Shown piece by piece: positions 42,058-51,057 of a stretch of DNA of 64,000 nucleotides (positions within the stretch are counted from its first letter, which is position 1; each line of letters opens with the position of its first letter). The DNA comes from SYOC01 sp964441775 (GTDB lineage Bacteria > Desulfobacterota > Binatia > Bin18), in contig CAYTVL010000005.1 of NCBI GenBank assembly GCA_964441775.1, positions 163,280-227,279 on the forward strand, written 5' to 3'. The notes under the pieces are model-generated. The model was given only the letters and a program-made list of their open reading frames with translations, was not told where the DNA came from and ran no database searches. Made by a program: the position numbers and the translations under genes.

Positions 42058-44267
42058 CAGGGTCGCTCCGGAGCTACGCGACCGCCGTGCGTCTCCTGCC
42101 ATGCTTTCCGCATCAGGATGGCAATGGCGCGCGATTCCTCAGCTTTTGCTTGCCGCTCGGGATCGCGGCTATGTACGTGACGCAGCGCACGAACGGCATG
42201 CCAGACGGTCTCTAGACTTCGCGCAAGCCACGCACAGCACACTCCGTGATGTTTATAGTAATAGAGCAGCGCGCTGCGCATGCGCCACAACATCAGTTGC
42301 GAGCCCGAGGACGCCAGGGTCAAGTGCTTCACAGTTTTGGAGGACTCACCGCCAAGATGCACGACCACCACATCCGGCCAGTACCAAACCTTGTGTCCTG
42401 CAGCACGAATGCGGCGGCACAGATCGACCTCTTCATAGTAAAGAAAAAACCGTTCGTCAAAATGCCCAACTTGTTCGAGGACCGCGCGACGGATGATGGC
42501 GAACGCGCCCGGCGTCCACTCCACCGCCGCGGGCTGCAACGGATCAGCCCAGGTACGGTCCACTCGCCCAAAGAATCGTGAGCGTGGGAATTTCGCGGCT
42601 AAGCCGGAAAGCGCGAGGAAATCATTCAAAGGTGAAGGAAACAGTCGCGCCGAGGGCTGCCAGGAATCATCCCTCCCAACCAACCGCGCCCCAGCAAGCC
42701 CCACGTGCGGCGCTGCGTCCATGTGTGTCACGGCGCGCCTCAAGGCGCCCGGGCGTGGAAATGCATCCGAATTCAGCAACACGAGGTAACGCCCCTGCGC
42801 CGCCGCGAAGGCGCAATTATTCGCCGCCGCAAAGCCGAGGTTTTCTTGACTACGGATCAGCCGCACCCAGGGAAACGAGGAGGCAACCATCTCCGGCGAT
42901 CCGTCATTCGAAGCATTGTCTACAACAATGACTTCATAAGAAACGCCAACCGCTTCTCGTTGCACGGTTAACAAACATTCGCGGAGCAGCTCGCGGGTAT
43001 TGAACGAGACAACGACGATTGAGGCGTCTAACGCTTCGTCGGACTTCGGGGACGACAGTGGAGGCGCGGTGCGTGGCGTGCGCACCCACGCCGCATCCGG
43101 TCGAGCGGTACGCAACAGCGCTGGAATCAAAGTGAGCTTCCACAACAAATACACCGGCGCGGTCACCAGGGCAGCCGCATCGCTCCAGGTGCCGCCGCAG
43201 GTTGCCAACGCCACGAGCACATGCCCGCTCACCAGGCTGAGACCGATGAGTGCATACGCTTGGAGAGCTGCGATGGGCGTTATCAACGCAGCGAGGAGCA
43301 GCGCGGCATGAAAGGCCAGAGGCAACAACAGCAGCTCCAACAAAGGTTCAACGAGGCGCCAACGTCCTTGGAGAATCTCGCGGCCCAGCGGCAAGGCCAT
43401 ATCGCGGAGCACCCGCAGTCGCCCGCCCTCCCAACGCGTCCGTTGGGTGACCATACCGGCGCCGCGCGCGGGCATCTCCGCCCATACAGTCGTGGCGTCG
43501 ACAAAGCGCACCTTTCGTCCAGCGCGCACGAGCCGTAGATGATACTCCAAGTCTTCCACCACCGACCGCACCGTATAAGGAACGGCCAGCAAGGTCTCTT
43601 TTGTCAAGACAAAGCCGTTTCCCAAAATCCCCGCCGAATAGCCCCAATAGTCACGGCCACGCGGACGCAGCACGTTAAACGCCAACAAGGCTACGCGCAT
43701 GAGTCGCGTGCGGGAGGAGTCCGTCGCATTGTGTACGAGGTAGCGCACCTGCACGGCGTCGGCGCCTTCCGCCAGTAGACGACGGCACTCTACGAGAAAA
43801 TTCGTCTCGACAACCGTGTCAGCATCAACCACTGCGTACGCGTCCCACGGCTCTGTCAACAATTGCTCAAAGGCAAAGGCCAGGGCGCATCCTTTCCCCC
43901 GTTGCTGGAGATCCTGCCGGATCAACACACGGGCGCCGGCAGCGCGCGCGCGTTCGGCGGTGGCGTCCGTACAATTGTCGGCCACGACAACAATGCCGGA
44001 GGGGTCAGCTTTCTCGCACGCCAGCAGGCTCTGCACACAGCGTTGGATCAAGACTTCTTCGTTATGCGCAGGGACGACAACGGCGAGACGCAGCGGCGGG
44101 GTCTCTCGCGACGGAGATCCATCAGACGCGCGGGGCGCTCGGAATCGCCATAGCAGTCCGCCCCACGTCACGAGCAGCAACTCGCATGCCCCAGGAAGGG
44201 TGAGCAGAATTACGACTAACCCACTCACACTCTCCATCACTGTCCAAAGCGTTTCACTCATACGCAT
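42054..44267 (-). CDS. Fused double GT2 glycosyltransferase
   Basis: A 737-residue protein made of two different family 2 glycosyltransferases. Part one (about 40-390) has VVPAHNEEVLIQRCV, VVADNCTDATAERA, the DXD in VVDADTVVE and an RWEGGR motif like the QxxRW box of processive or cellulose-synthase-type enzymes, framed by membrane segments. Part two (about 415-690) has ASIVVVSFNTRELL, VVDNASNDGSPE, LLNSDAFP and YYEEVDLCRRIRAAGHKVWY, as in rhamnosyltransferases of the WbbL/RfbF type. Such a fusion could add two sugars in sequence. The start at 44267 is chosen among three close candidates; the stop overlaps the GT39 gene. Confidence 0.82.
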   Translation of the reverse strand: MRMSETLWTVMESVSGLVVILLTLPGACELLLVTWGGLLWRFRAPRASDGSPSRETPPLRLAVVVPAHNEEVLIQRCVQSLLACEKADPSGIVVVADNCTDATAERARAAGARVLIRQDLQQRGKGCALAFAFEQLLTEPWDAYAVVDADTVVETNFLVECRRLLAEGADAVQVRYLVHNATDSSRTRLMRVALLAFNVLRPRGRDYWGYSAGILGNGFVLTKETLLAVPYTVRSVVEDLEYHLRLVRAGRKVRFVDATTVWAEMPARGAGMVTQRTRWEGGRLRVLRDMALPLGREILQGRWRLVEPLLELLLLPLAFHAALLLAALITPIAALQAYALIGLSLVSGHVLVALATCGGTWSDAAALVTAPVYLLWKLTLIPALLRTARPDAAWVRTPRTAPPLSSPKSDEALDASIVVVSFNTRELLRECLLTVQREAVGVSYEVIVVDNASNDGSPEMVASSFPWVRLIRSQENLGFAAANNCAFAAAQGRYLVLLNSDAFPRPGALRRAVTHMDAAPHVGLAGARLVGRDDSWQPSARLFPSPLNDFLALSGLAAKFPRSRFFGRVDRTWADPLQPAAVEWTPGAFAIIRRAVLEQVGHFDERFFLYYEEVDLCRRIRAAGHKVWYWPDVVVVHLGGESSKTVKHLTLASSGSQLMLWRMRSALLYYYKHHGVCCAWLARSLETVWHAVRALRHVHSRDPERQAKAEESRAIAILMRKAWQETHGGRVAPERPW

Positions 44268-44277
44268 CACTCTCGCA

Positions 44278-46497
44278 TCATTGACTTTCCCCCAAAGGCG
44301 GCAGCACCACCAATCCCCAAGCTGGAAGATTGATTGACACCTCAGTACCCTTGGCGATCACCGGCTCTTCGAGTATGCGCACTTCTTCAAGCGTTTCATT
44401 AGTCGCTTCGGGACTTGTCGCAGCAAGCCGTAACAAGCGTCGCGGCAACGAATCAATCGCCACCGATGGGAATTGCATGGTAACGGTGCGAGGGTACGAG
44501 ACGGCGGACACCAACGCCGCAGCCCAGCCCGCCGGAGAATGAAACACACTGACGGTGAGATCCGTCAGGGGCCGCCCTTCAAGGTCGCGCACAACGTGAA
44601 GATCCCCAGCCGTTACCTTATTGAGCATCTCTAACGCCAAGCCGGTCGGACGAAATCGCCGGGTCGCGCCTAAGTCGCGCACGATACCCCAGAGTTTGGT
44701 AAACCCTGGAACCGTACTCAGCTTGGTGTCGTAGCCAGCCAGGACGTACACGCATTGTCGTCGCGCTCCTAACACTAACGAGTCCAATAACCGCTTCGCC
44801 AACGCGCTTCCCGCCGCCGCGCCTGCAGTGATCCGATCGCGCTCGCTGGGAGGAGAGTCACCGCCCAAAGTATGGAGGTTGACTTCCGCAAGCGCCAGGT
44901 CCTTGCCCACTTGCCGCACTCCATCGGTCAACGTTTGCATCCGCCCTTCATCCCCTTGAAACAAGAGCGGTAGATTCGCTTGCATCAATCGTCCCGCTGG
45001 CAACTCGGATAAAAAGTAAGGAGCCACCGCCAACATCTCCGCCGTGGGCGTCTTTTTGATAAAATCAAGCGCATACGAAGGGTTGGCGTGTTGCCCATTC
45101 ACGACAGTGCGAAGCGGGACGCCCGCTCCAGCCCCCTCACGTATTTTGCGAAAGGCGCGATCCGCCGCCGCTCCATGCGCTTGGGTGTTGGAGATGCCGC
45201 CGGGCCGGAAGATCGCGTTCCAATTCTCATTGCCAAATTCAACAAGAATTTCTGCAAAATGATCGGACGCCTGTCGCTGAGCGAGAAAACGACCCAGGCC
45301 AACCAACTCTTCATCACCGAAGGTTGTTGGCACGATGAGCCAAGGACGCGCGTCAATCCGGCGACACAGGTCAAGAAACTCGGGCAACGAGTACCCGTAG
45401 TCAGCGCTATCCAATCCTTCCGGACGATAACGTGAAGCGCGGCGCGCAAATGGCTCAGCTAGTCGATTTTCCAGCGTGTCTCCCAGTTGCCCTTGCCAAT
45501 CGCGCAAATAGCCGGGTCGGAGCCGTTTCAGGGCGGCAATCACTTCCGGACGAAAGGCGCTTGGCGCACTCTGCCCCGCCAAGTCAGGTACCGGTCCAAG
45601 TTCGACATCATCAACAAGGATGCGGCCCTGGACATCGGAGGTGCGAAAGCGCAGTTCAAGGACTGCCGCGCCAGAGTCAGTGGCGGAGAACGCAAATTCA
45701 TATTGCTTCCACTCGCGCAGGGGCCGCACAACTTGAGAGACGAAAGGGGCAACGCCTTGGCGGCGAAACTCCACGTTCAAGGTCGGATCACCATCATCCA
45801 GCCGACACCAGAAGCGGAGCCGCCAAGCCCCGGAGACAGCCAGTAAACTCCCGGCGCGGTCGCTCATGGTGTCGAGATAGGACGCAATTTCCGCTGGACG
45901 TTGAGGAAGCGCGTGCAACGCTAGAGCGCGACGCCCAGGGCTTCCGGGGCGCGTCTGCCCTACGATCGTCGACACCTGGCCTCTCCCTTCTTGCGGCGTC
46001 CACCAATGCGTGGGCGGCAAGGAGTCGGTCTGGCGAGACAAGGCAATGACGTTACCGGGCTCTAGCACAGGAACCTCATCTTCGGAAATAAACTCCGGCA
46101 GTCCACCGCGCCCCACGCGTCGAGAATCCCCCAAACGCCCGACATGGCCCGCTGAAGGACCAGTCCGCACCTCATAGCGCGCCCCGGCCCAAAACCCGTC
46201 GGGGCGCGCCAGCCATGCGGTATCGTCAGTGAAACGCTGCTTGTCCGCTCCTTGCACGAGGACAATGGCCCGATCATCGACCCCTTCGAAGCCGGGGTTC
46301 TTCAAAACATTCGCCATGAGTTGCTCGGCGCCCCAGGTCGTCCAGACCCCAAGATTCACGCCGAAACGTTGCACATCTTTTACCGTAATCGTCGGTTCAA
46401 CCTGGATATGGAAAGACTCCTCAGCCGCTGACATGCGCACGGACGCTAATGCGAGCACGCCCAACAGAACACGAAAGTATCGCGCCCCGCTCTCCAT
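44278..46497 (-). CDS. Putative secreted glycoside hydrolase (clan GH-A-like)
   Basis: A 739-residue protein with a signal peptide (YFRVLLGVLALASVRMSAAEE). An N-terminal region starts FGVNLGVWTTWGAEQLMANVLKNPGFEG, a beta-sandwich carbohydrate-binding-like domain lies about 170-330, and a TIM-barrel-like part follows. VEFGNENWN (Glu about 422) matches the acid/base Asn-Glu motif of clan A hydrolases, and LALAEVNLH (Glu about 537) is a candidate nucleophile. The layout is closest to GH51/GH39-type arabinofuranosidases. It is probably a periplasmic trimming or release enzyme for the polymer made here. The ATG overlaps the preceding stop (TGATG). Confidence 0.65.
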   Translation of the reverse strand: MESGARYFRVLLGVLALASVRMSAAEESFHIQVEPTITVKDVQRFGVNLGVWTTWGAEQLMANVLKNPGFEGVDDRAIVLVQGADKQRFTDDTAWLARPDGFWAGARYEVRTGPSAGHVGRLGDSRRVGRGGLPEFISEDEVPVLEPGNVIALSRQTDSLPPTHWWTPQEGRGQVSTIVGQTRPGSPGRRALALHALPQRPAEIASYLDTMSDRAGSLLAVSGAWRLRFWCRLDDGDPTLNVEFRRQGVAPFVSQVVRPLREWKQYEFAFSATDSGAAVLELRFRTSDVQGRILVDDVELGPVPDLAGQSAPSAFRPEVIAALKRLRPGYLRDWQGQLGDTLENRLAEPFARRASRYRPEGLDSADYGYSLPEFLDLCRRIDARPWLIVPTTFGDEELVGLGRFLAQRQASDHFAEILVEFGNENWNAIFRPGGISNTQAHGAAADRAFRKIREGAGAGVPLRTVVNGQHANPSYALDFIKKTPTAEMLAVAPYFLSELPAGRLMQANLPLLFQGDEGRMQTLTDGVRQVGKDLALAEVNLHTLGGDSPPSERDRITAGAAAGSALAKRLLDSLVLGARRQCVYVLAGYDTKLSTVPGFTKLWGIVRDLGATRRFRPTGLALEMLNKVTAGDLHVVRDLEGRPLTDLTVSVFHSPAGWAAALVSAVSYPRTVTMQFPSVAIDSLPRRLLRLAATSPEATNETLEEVRILEEPVIAKGTEVSINLPAWGLVVLPPLGESQ

Positions 46498-47780
46498 CAG
46501 GCTCCTCTGATGCGCTGCTGAAAAATCTCGGCCAACCGTGCGGTATTGCGTTGCAGATCGTACCGCTCCAGGATCCTTCGGCGGCCCGCGCCGCCTAAAC
46601 GCAGGCGCAAGGCGGGGTCGTCCATCAGTCGGATGAGCGCCCCGGTGAGAGCTTCCTCGTCCCCAGGCGCCACCAAGAGGCCCTCACGCTCATGACGAAT
46701 CAATTCAGGAATGCCAGCAATCCACGTTGTCACACAGGGAATTTCCCTCGCCATAGCCTCCATCAGCACCACTGGAATCCCCTCCGCGAAGCTGGGCAAT
46801 ACAAAAATGTCAGCGGCGTCGTAAAAAATGCGGAGCTGATCTTGATTCACCGCCCCGGCGAACTCAACCTGTTGACATAATCCGCGCCTCGCCGTCTCCG
46901 CTTCAAGCTGGTCCCGACCGGGACCAGCACCAACAAAACGGAGGCGCACGTTACGTCCCGCTTGCACCAACTGCTGGCAGGCGGCAAGAAGCACGGCCTG
47001 ACCTTTGACCGGGACAAGTCGGCCCACGCAGAGGATCTCGAAGGGCGCGGAGTGACTCCGAAAAGGGCGTGGAGCAAAGACAGAAAGATCAACACCCAAG
47101 GGCGACACTGCAAATTTCGGCCATAGCGACGGAGGGGACAAGCTCATCAATTGACTGCGTGCATACGACCCAATACAGCAAATGAAAGACGCCCCGGCGA
47201 TTTTTTCCGCGAGTCGATGACCGGACACGTCGAAGAATTCGTCGGGTCCATGCACGGTCAGAGAAAACGTGAGCGGGAAGATGCGCGCGGCAATGAGCGC
47301 CACCGTTGCGGCCGGGGTAGCAAAATGCACGTGTACGTGGGTGAGTCGCCTCGCGTTCATCCATTGGCCAAGCAACACCGCTTCACCAAAATAAAAAAGA
47401 TTCCAGAGCAGCTTGCGGAGATCCACGCCTCCCAAACGCAGCGCCGCCCAGAGCCCGCGCCCATATGCCTGCGGTCGGCGGCAAAGCGTCGTGACATGCG
47501 CGCGCACGAGAGCAACAATGTCGACTTGCTTCACGACATAGGTGCACGCCGCTTCTTCTCGCTCTTCTTGGGTCATGGCGGCGTGCGGTCGATCCGCGGG
47601 ATTGATGGAGGCGACGTGAATCTCGTGCCCCATCGCACGTAGGCCTCGGACCTCGCGGAGAATGAACGTATGCGAGACTGCGGGATACTGGCTAACAAGA
47701 TAGGCCAGGCGCAGGAAATGTTCCTGCTTGTCAGAAAAATGAGAGACCGGCAGCGAAGAAACCGCCGAGGGTGGTTTCAT
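46497..47780 (-). CDS. GT4-family glycosyltransferase
   Basis: A 427-residue GT-B glycosyltransferase. The N-terminal AYLVSQYPAVSHTFILREVRGLRAMGHEI block marks the group that includes colanic and similar exopolysaccharide transferases. In the C-terminal half are CVGRLVPVKGQAVLLAA, the strand RLRFVGAGPGRDQLEAE and the donor-binding E-X7-E in FAEGIPVVLMEAMA. It overlaps the polymerase gene upstream by 4 bases (ATGA) and the hydrolase gene downstream by 1 base. Confidence 0.9.
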   Translation of the reverse strand: MKPPSAVSSLPVSHFSDKQEHFLRLAYLVSQYPAVSHTFILREVRGLRAMGHEIHVASINPADRPHAAMTQEEREEAACTYVVKQVDIVALVRAHVTTLCRRPQAYGRGLWAALRLGGVDLRKLLWNLFYFGEAVLLGQWMNARRLTHVHVHFATPAATVALIAARIFPLTFSLTVHGPDEFFDVSGHRLAEKIAGASFICCIGSYARSQLMSLSPPSLWPKFAVSPLGVDLSVFAPRPFRSHSAPFEILCVGRLVPVKGQAVLLAACQQLVQAGRNVRLRFVGAGPGRDQLEAETARRGLCQQVEFAGAVNQDQLRIFYDAADIFVLPSFAEGIPVVLMEAMAREIPCVTTWIAGIPELIRHEREGLLVAPGDEEALTGALIRLMDDPALRLRLGGAGRRRILERYDLQRNTARLAEIFQQRIRGA

Positions 47781-49123
47781 GACATCACCCGTTGAAAACG
47801 AAAAAGCGGCGCCAACGGCGCTGGAGCCGCTACGGTCGTCTCCGCGAGCTGTCCACTACGCATCTTCAGCAAGAGTCCTTCGGACCACCCCGTGAGAAAA
47901 AAGAAGAGCTGTACGGTCTGTGCGCCGAGGTACACGGACGTCAAGGTTGCGGCAATGACCACGTACGAGGCAAAGAAAGTGAGCGCGAGTTCGCTCTCGG
48001 GCGATCCACGGGGAGCACGCACGCCGAATCGGCACAATCGTGTCCCAGTCCAAAAAAAGATCGCCAGGAAAAATCCCAGCGCCACCAGGCCATGCTGAAT
48101 CGGCAGTAGGAGATACTGATTATCGATGGAATCCATGCTGGATACGCGCGGCCAGGTGTTATGCCCCCACCCCCAGTCAGATTTCCGCCACATGACATCG
48201 ACGTATTTTTCGAGCAGCTCTCTGCGGTAGGCAATGGTCTCTTGGGCGTCAGATACGGCTTTTGAGCGTTTGACGGACAGGTAGCCTTTCATGGCTAACA
48301 GCGCTGGCGCGAGGATCAGTACACAGAGCATTAGGACCGCTCCTATCGCGCGCTTGCGGTTTTTCGCCCGCGTGATCAGCAGCACGACGGCGCCACATCC
48401 CGCCCCGATCCAGGGTCCACGACACATCGTCATGAATAAGCCGCCAGCCAAGCCTAACGAAATGCGCCGCGCCTTTTGCGGCGTTTCCCAGTGTTTGCCC
48501 CACTCCAACCATCGCTGCAACCGGAAGCCAACGGCGAAGATTAGCCCGGCAAGAATGGCGTGCCCATACGGTCCAGCAATACGCGCAAAGCCCCACCGGA
48601 AGGTCGTGACCCAATTGAGTTGGCCGGGGAAAAAGCGCGCCAAGAGCCCCGCATAGGGGTTCCACGCCATTTTGAATTCGTAGACAGAGGTCACGGCGAC
48701 CACGCATAAAAGCAACACCACGCGCTTGGCTGTCGCCACCCGCATGTTATGCGGCTCGATGATTCCCTTCGCCAAGATATACACACACGCCACACTACAG
48801 ACTTGGTCGAACATGAGATTCTGCGCGTCGGCATAGCCGAGGTTTACATATTCGGAGTAGCCGATGCTTACCGCATACCCCACGACAAGCACGTCGCTCA
48901 GCGAAAAGCGCCACCGCGCCCCTTTGGCGAGGAAAGCCACAAGCAGCGGCAGAATGGCGGCATGATGAAAATTCGGATCGGGCAGCCCGGGCGCTACCCA
49001 GCGATAATAATCCGGCAGCAACAAAAGCGTCGGCAGATAGACGTTAAGGAACACCGTCGCCGTCGACTGCACGAACAGGCACGCCAACACGAGAAGGCCG
49101 GGGACAAGCGCCAAGATTTGCAT
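47777..49123 (-). CDS. O-antigen ligase / polymerase-like membrane protein
   Basis: A 448-residue protein with about ten to twelve hydrophobic segments and a long loop between about 290 and 350 with RRELLEKYVDVMWRKSDWGWGHNTWP and DNQYLLLPIQHGLVALGFFLAIFF, the layout of Wzy/WaaL proteins (Wzy_C domain). The sequence LFMTMCRGPWIGAGCGAVVLL before the loop is also typical. In this cluster it is the best candidate for the polymerase of the repeat unit. The start is uncertain: ATG at 49123 is used, and an upstream TTG at 49138 is possible; no strong ribosome site is seen. Confidence 0.8.
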   Translation of the reverse strand: MQILALVPGLLVLACLFVQSTATVFLNVYLPTLLLLPDYYRWVAPGLPDPNFHHAAILPLLVAFLAKGARWRFSLSDVLVVGYAVSIGYSEYVNLGYADAQNLMFDQVCSVACVYILAKGIIEPHNMRVATAKRVVLLLCVVAVTSVYEFKMAWNPYAGLLARFFPGQLNWVTTFRWGFARIAGPYGHAILAGLIFAVGFRLQRWLEWGKHWETPQKARRISLGLAGGLFMTMCRGPWIGAGCGAVVLLITRAKNRKRAIGAVLMLCVLILAPALLAMKGYLSVKRSKAVSDAQETIAYRRELLEKYVDVMWRKSDWGWGHNTWPRVSSMDSIDNQYLLLPIQHGLVALGFFLAIFFWTGTRLCRFGVRAPRGSPESELALTFFASYVVIAATLTSVYLGAQTVQLFFFLTGWSEGLLLKMRSGQLAETTVAAPAPLAPLFRFQRVMS

Positions 49124-49174
49124 ACGAAGCCTACCCAAGCAGGGACTGGATGGTTGTTGACATGAGAGACATTG

Positions 49175-50473
49175 TCACTGTTCTTGTGACTCCAGCACTT
49201 TTCGGTACCAGGCAAGCGCTTGCTCGATCTTCATGGGCCAGCCGTAGTGCTGCTCGGCCCTCCGTCGTCCCTCTTCTCCACGGCGATGCCAGGCAGCGGG
49301 GTTACGGACAATGTCGCGTAGCGCATGAGCGATGTCGTCAACAACCGCCTCGGCAGTGATGGGCAGAGCAGTGTAGCCGACTCCATTGTCGACGACTTCC
49401 GCCGGACCACCAAACGCTACGGCGATCACCGGTCTGGCGCACGCCATTGCTTCCAGCAGCACTGCTCCGCCAGATTCGCGCACGGACGGCAAACACAACA
49501 CGTGCGCGTCGTGTAAGTGAACGGCTACTTGGGCAGCGGAACATGCGCCGTAAAACGTGACGCACTCCGCCAGCCCTAAAGCGACCGTCTCGCGCCGCCA
49601 GGCCTCCTCCATTGGGCCTTCTCCCACAACGGCAAGTTGTACGGGAACTTCTTGGCGTATTTTCGTCAGGGCCTTGAGCAAAAGCGGTAGGCCTTTGACC
49701 GGCGTCAAGCGTCCGACAAAAGCGATACATAGGGGCCGCGTCCCAGAAGGCGCAACTGGCCACGGCGCAGGCGAGAACACGTCGAGATCGACGCCATTCT
49801 CCACCATGGTCACACATCGCGAGTGACACGCGGACGGCAATGCATTCCGTGTGGTCCGTGTCGCTGTCAAAATGACGGCGGCGTGCCGCGTGGCGCCAAT
49901 GGCCCAGTCCGCCACACGGCCAAGTTGCCGCAGCGAAGACAACCAATTCGCATCTTGGCGCACGATATCCGCAAAGGCAGGGGGCGTACTCAGTCCGCCA
50001 TTCCAGGGCCCCACGAGCAACGGAGCACCGAGGCGGTGAAGACGTGTAACGGCTACGGGGGAAACCGGCGTCACGGCATGCACCACATCCCATCGCGTCC
50101 CTTGCGCCATGCGAGCACGTAAGACGCGCTCAGCTTCTCGGTCATACACGAAAAAGTCGAGCGACGATAAAAGCAGGGCCGCGTGTGGACTGCGAGGAAA
50201 CAGTTGAGTAGCAAGCCGATGGAGGGGTCCGGCAAACCACTCGGTATCTATATAAATGCGCTCAGAGCCAGAGCCCGACCCTCCGGCTTGCTCGATCGCG
50301 GGACGGTTCCGAACGTGGGTCACAAGCGTCACCGGGGTCCGCGCCGCCAACCGCGAGTACCATTCCCAACCGATCTGTGACACCGACCCCATGCCTGGCC
50401 CACATTGATAGGCGGCAAGAAGCACGTGAGGGGCGCCCGTGGAAGACTGCACCTGGGGGCTTTCCGAGGTCAT
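49175..50473 (-). CDS. GT4-family glycosyltransferase
   Basis: A 432-residue GT-B glycosyltransferase. The N-terminal VLLAAYQCGPGMGSVSQIGWEWYSRLA segment is the acceptor-side glycine-rich loop of one GT4 subgroup. In the donor half are IAFVGRLTPVKGLPLLLKAL, VGEGPMEEAW and the E-X7-E motif in RESGGAVLLEAMA. Sugar specificity cannot be told. The ATG overlaps the acetyltransferase stop as ATGA. Confidence 0.9.
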   Translation of the reverse strand: MTSESPQVQSSTGAPHVLLAAYQCGPGMGSVSQIGWEWYSRLAARTPVTLVTHVRNRPAIEQAGGSGSGSERIYIDTEWFAGPLHRLATQLFPRSPHAALLLSSLDFFVYDREAERVLRARMAQGTRWDVVHAVTPVSPVAVTRLHRLGAPLLVGPWNGGLSTPPAFADIVRQDANWLSSLRQLGRVADWAIGATRHAAVILTATRTTRNALPSACHSRCVTMVENGVDLDVFSPAPWPVAPSGTRPLCIAFVGRLTPVKGLPLLLKALTKIRQEVPVQLAVVGEGPMEEAWRRETVALGLAECVTFYGACSAAQVAVHLHDAHVLCLPSVRESGGAVLLEAMACARPVIAVAFGGPAEVVDNGVGYTALPITAEAVVDDIAHALRDIVRNPAAWHRRGEEGRRRAEQHYGWPMKIEQALAWYRKVLESQEQ

Positions 50474-51057
50474 GCCGCCTCCCGCACGGGCACCGGTTTC
50501 GCTGGAGCCCCAACCACGACGGCGCCAGCGGGCACGTCGCGCGTCACCACCGCATTAGCGCCAACCACCGCTCTGTCACCAATGGTTACTCCAGGCAAGA
50601 CAGTGACGCCGCGCCCAATCCAGACGTGACATCCAACGGTAATCGGGGCGGCGTCATATCCAGCCGTCCGTAATACGTGGGCGTGGCTAAAACGGTGATT
50701 CGCGTCCCGCAGGCTCGTATACTCACCAATCATCGACCCAGCGCCGACTCTTACCTGCGCGAAGGAAACGATATGCACTCCGCGCGAAATGACGACGTTA
50801 TCCCCAATGAAAATTTCCCCGTCGCCTTGCGTTTCAAAATAGAGCTCGCGGTACAAATAGAGGTGGGCGCCAAACGTGATGCGCCCCGTGCCGTGAACCT
50901 CCGGGACATCAAGGATCACCACGGACAGGTCCAGCGACGAGTGAATCTTCTCCGCCAAACGCGCGTGCGCCCAGGCGCGACGAAGAGGCTCAAGTATGGT
51001 GGAAGTGAGGTGCGCAAAGGGCGCGAGCAGACGCAGCGCAAGAGCCTTGTTGTTCAT
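50470..51057 (-). CDS. Hexapeptide-repeat O-acetyltransferase
   Basis: A 195-residue left-handed beta-helix acetyltransferase of the maltose/galactoside-acetyltransferase type. Repeats include GEIFIGDNVVISRGVHIVSFAQVRVGAGSMIGEY. The probable catalytic histidine lies in LRDANHRFSH, and the C-terminal VWIGRGVTVLPGVTIGDRAVVGANAVVTRDVPAGAVVVGAPAK is diagnostic. It would acetylate a sugar of the polysaccharide. It overlaps both neighbours by 4 bases. Confidence 0.88.
   Translation of the reverse strand: MNNKALALRLLAPFAHLTSTILEPLRRAWAHARLAEKIHSSLDLSVVILDVPEVHGTGRITFGAHLYLYRELYFETQGDGEIFIGDNVVISRGVHIVSFAQVRVGAGSMIGEYTSLRDANHRFSHAHVLRTAGYDAAPITVGCHVWIGRGVTVLPGVTIGDRAVVGANAVVTRDVPAGAVVVGAPAKPVPVREAA

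Noticed and set aside
45432..46049. Plus-strand open frame of 205 codons
   Set aside because: Antisense to the glycoside hydrolase gene, arginine- and serine-rich, without a start signal.
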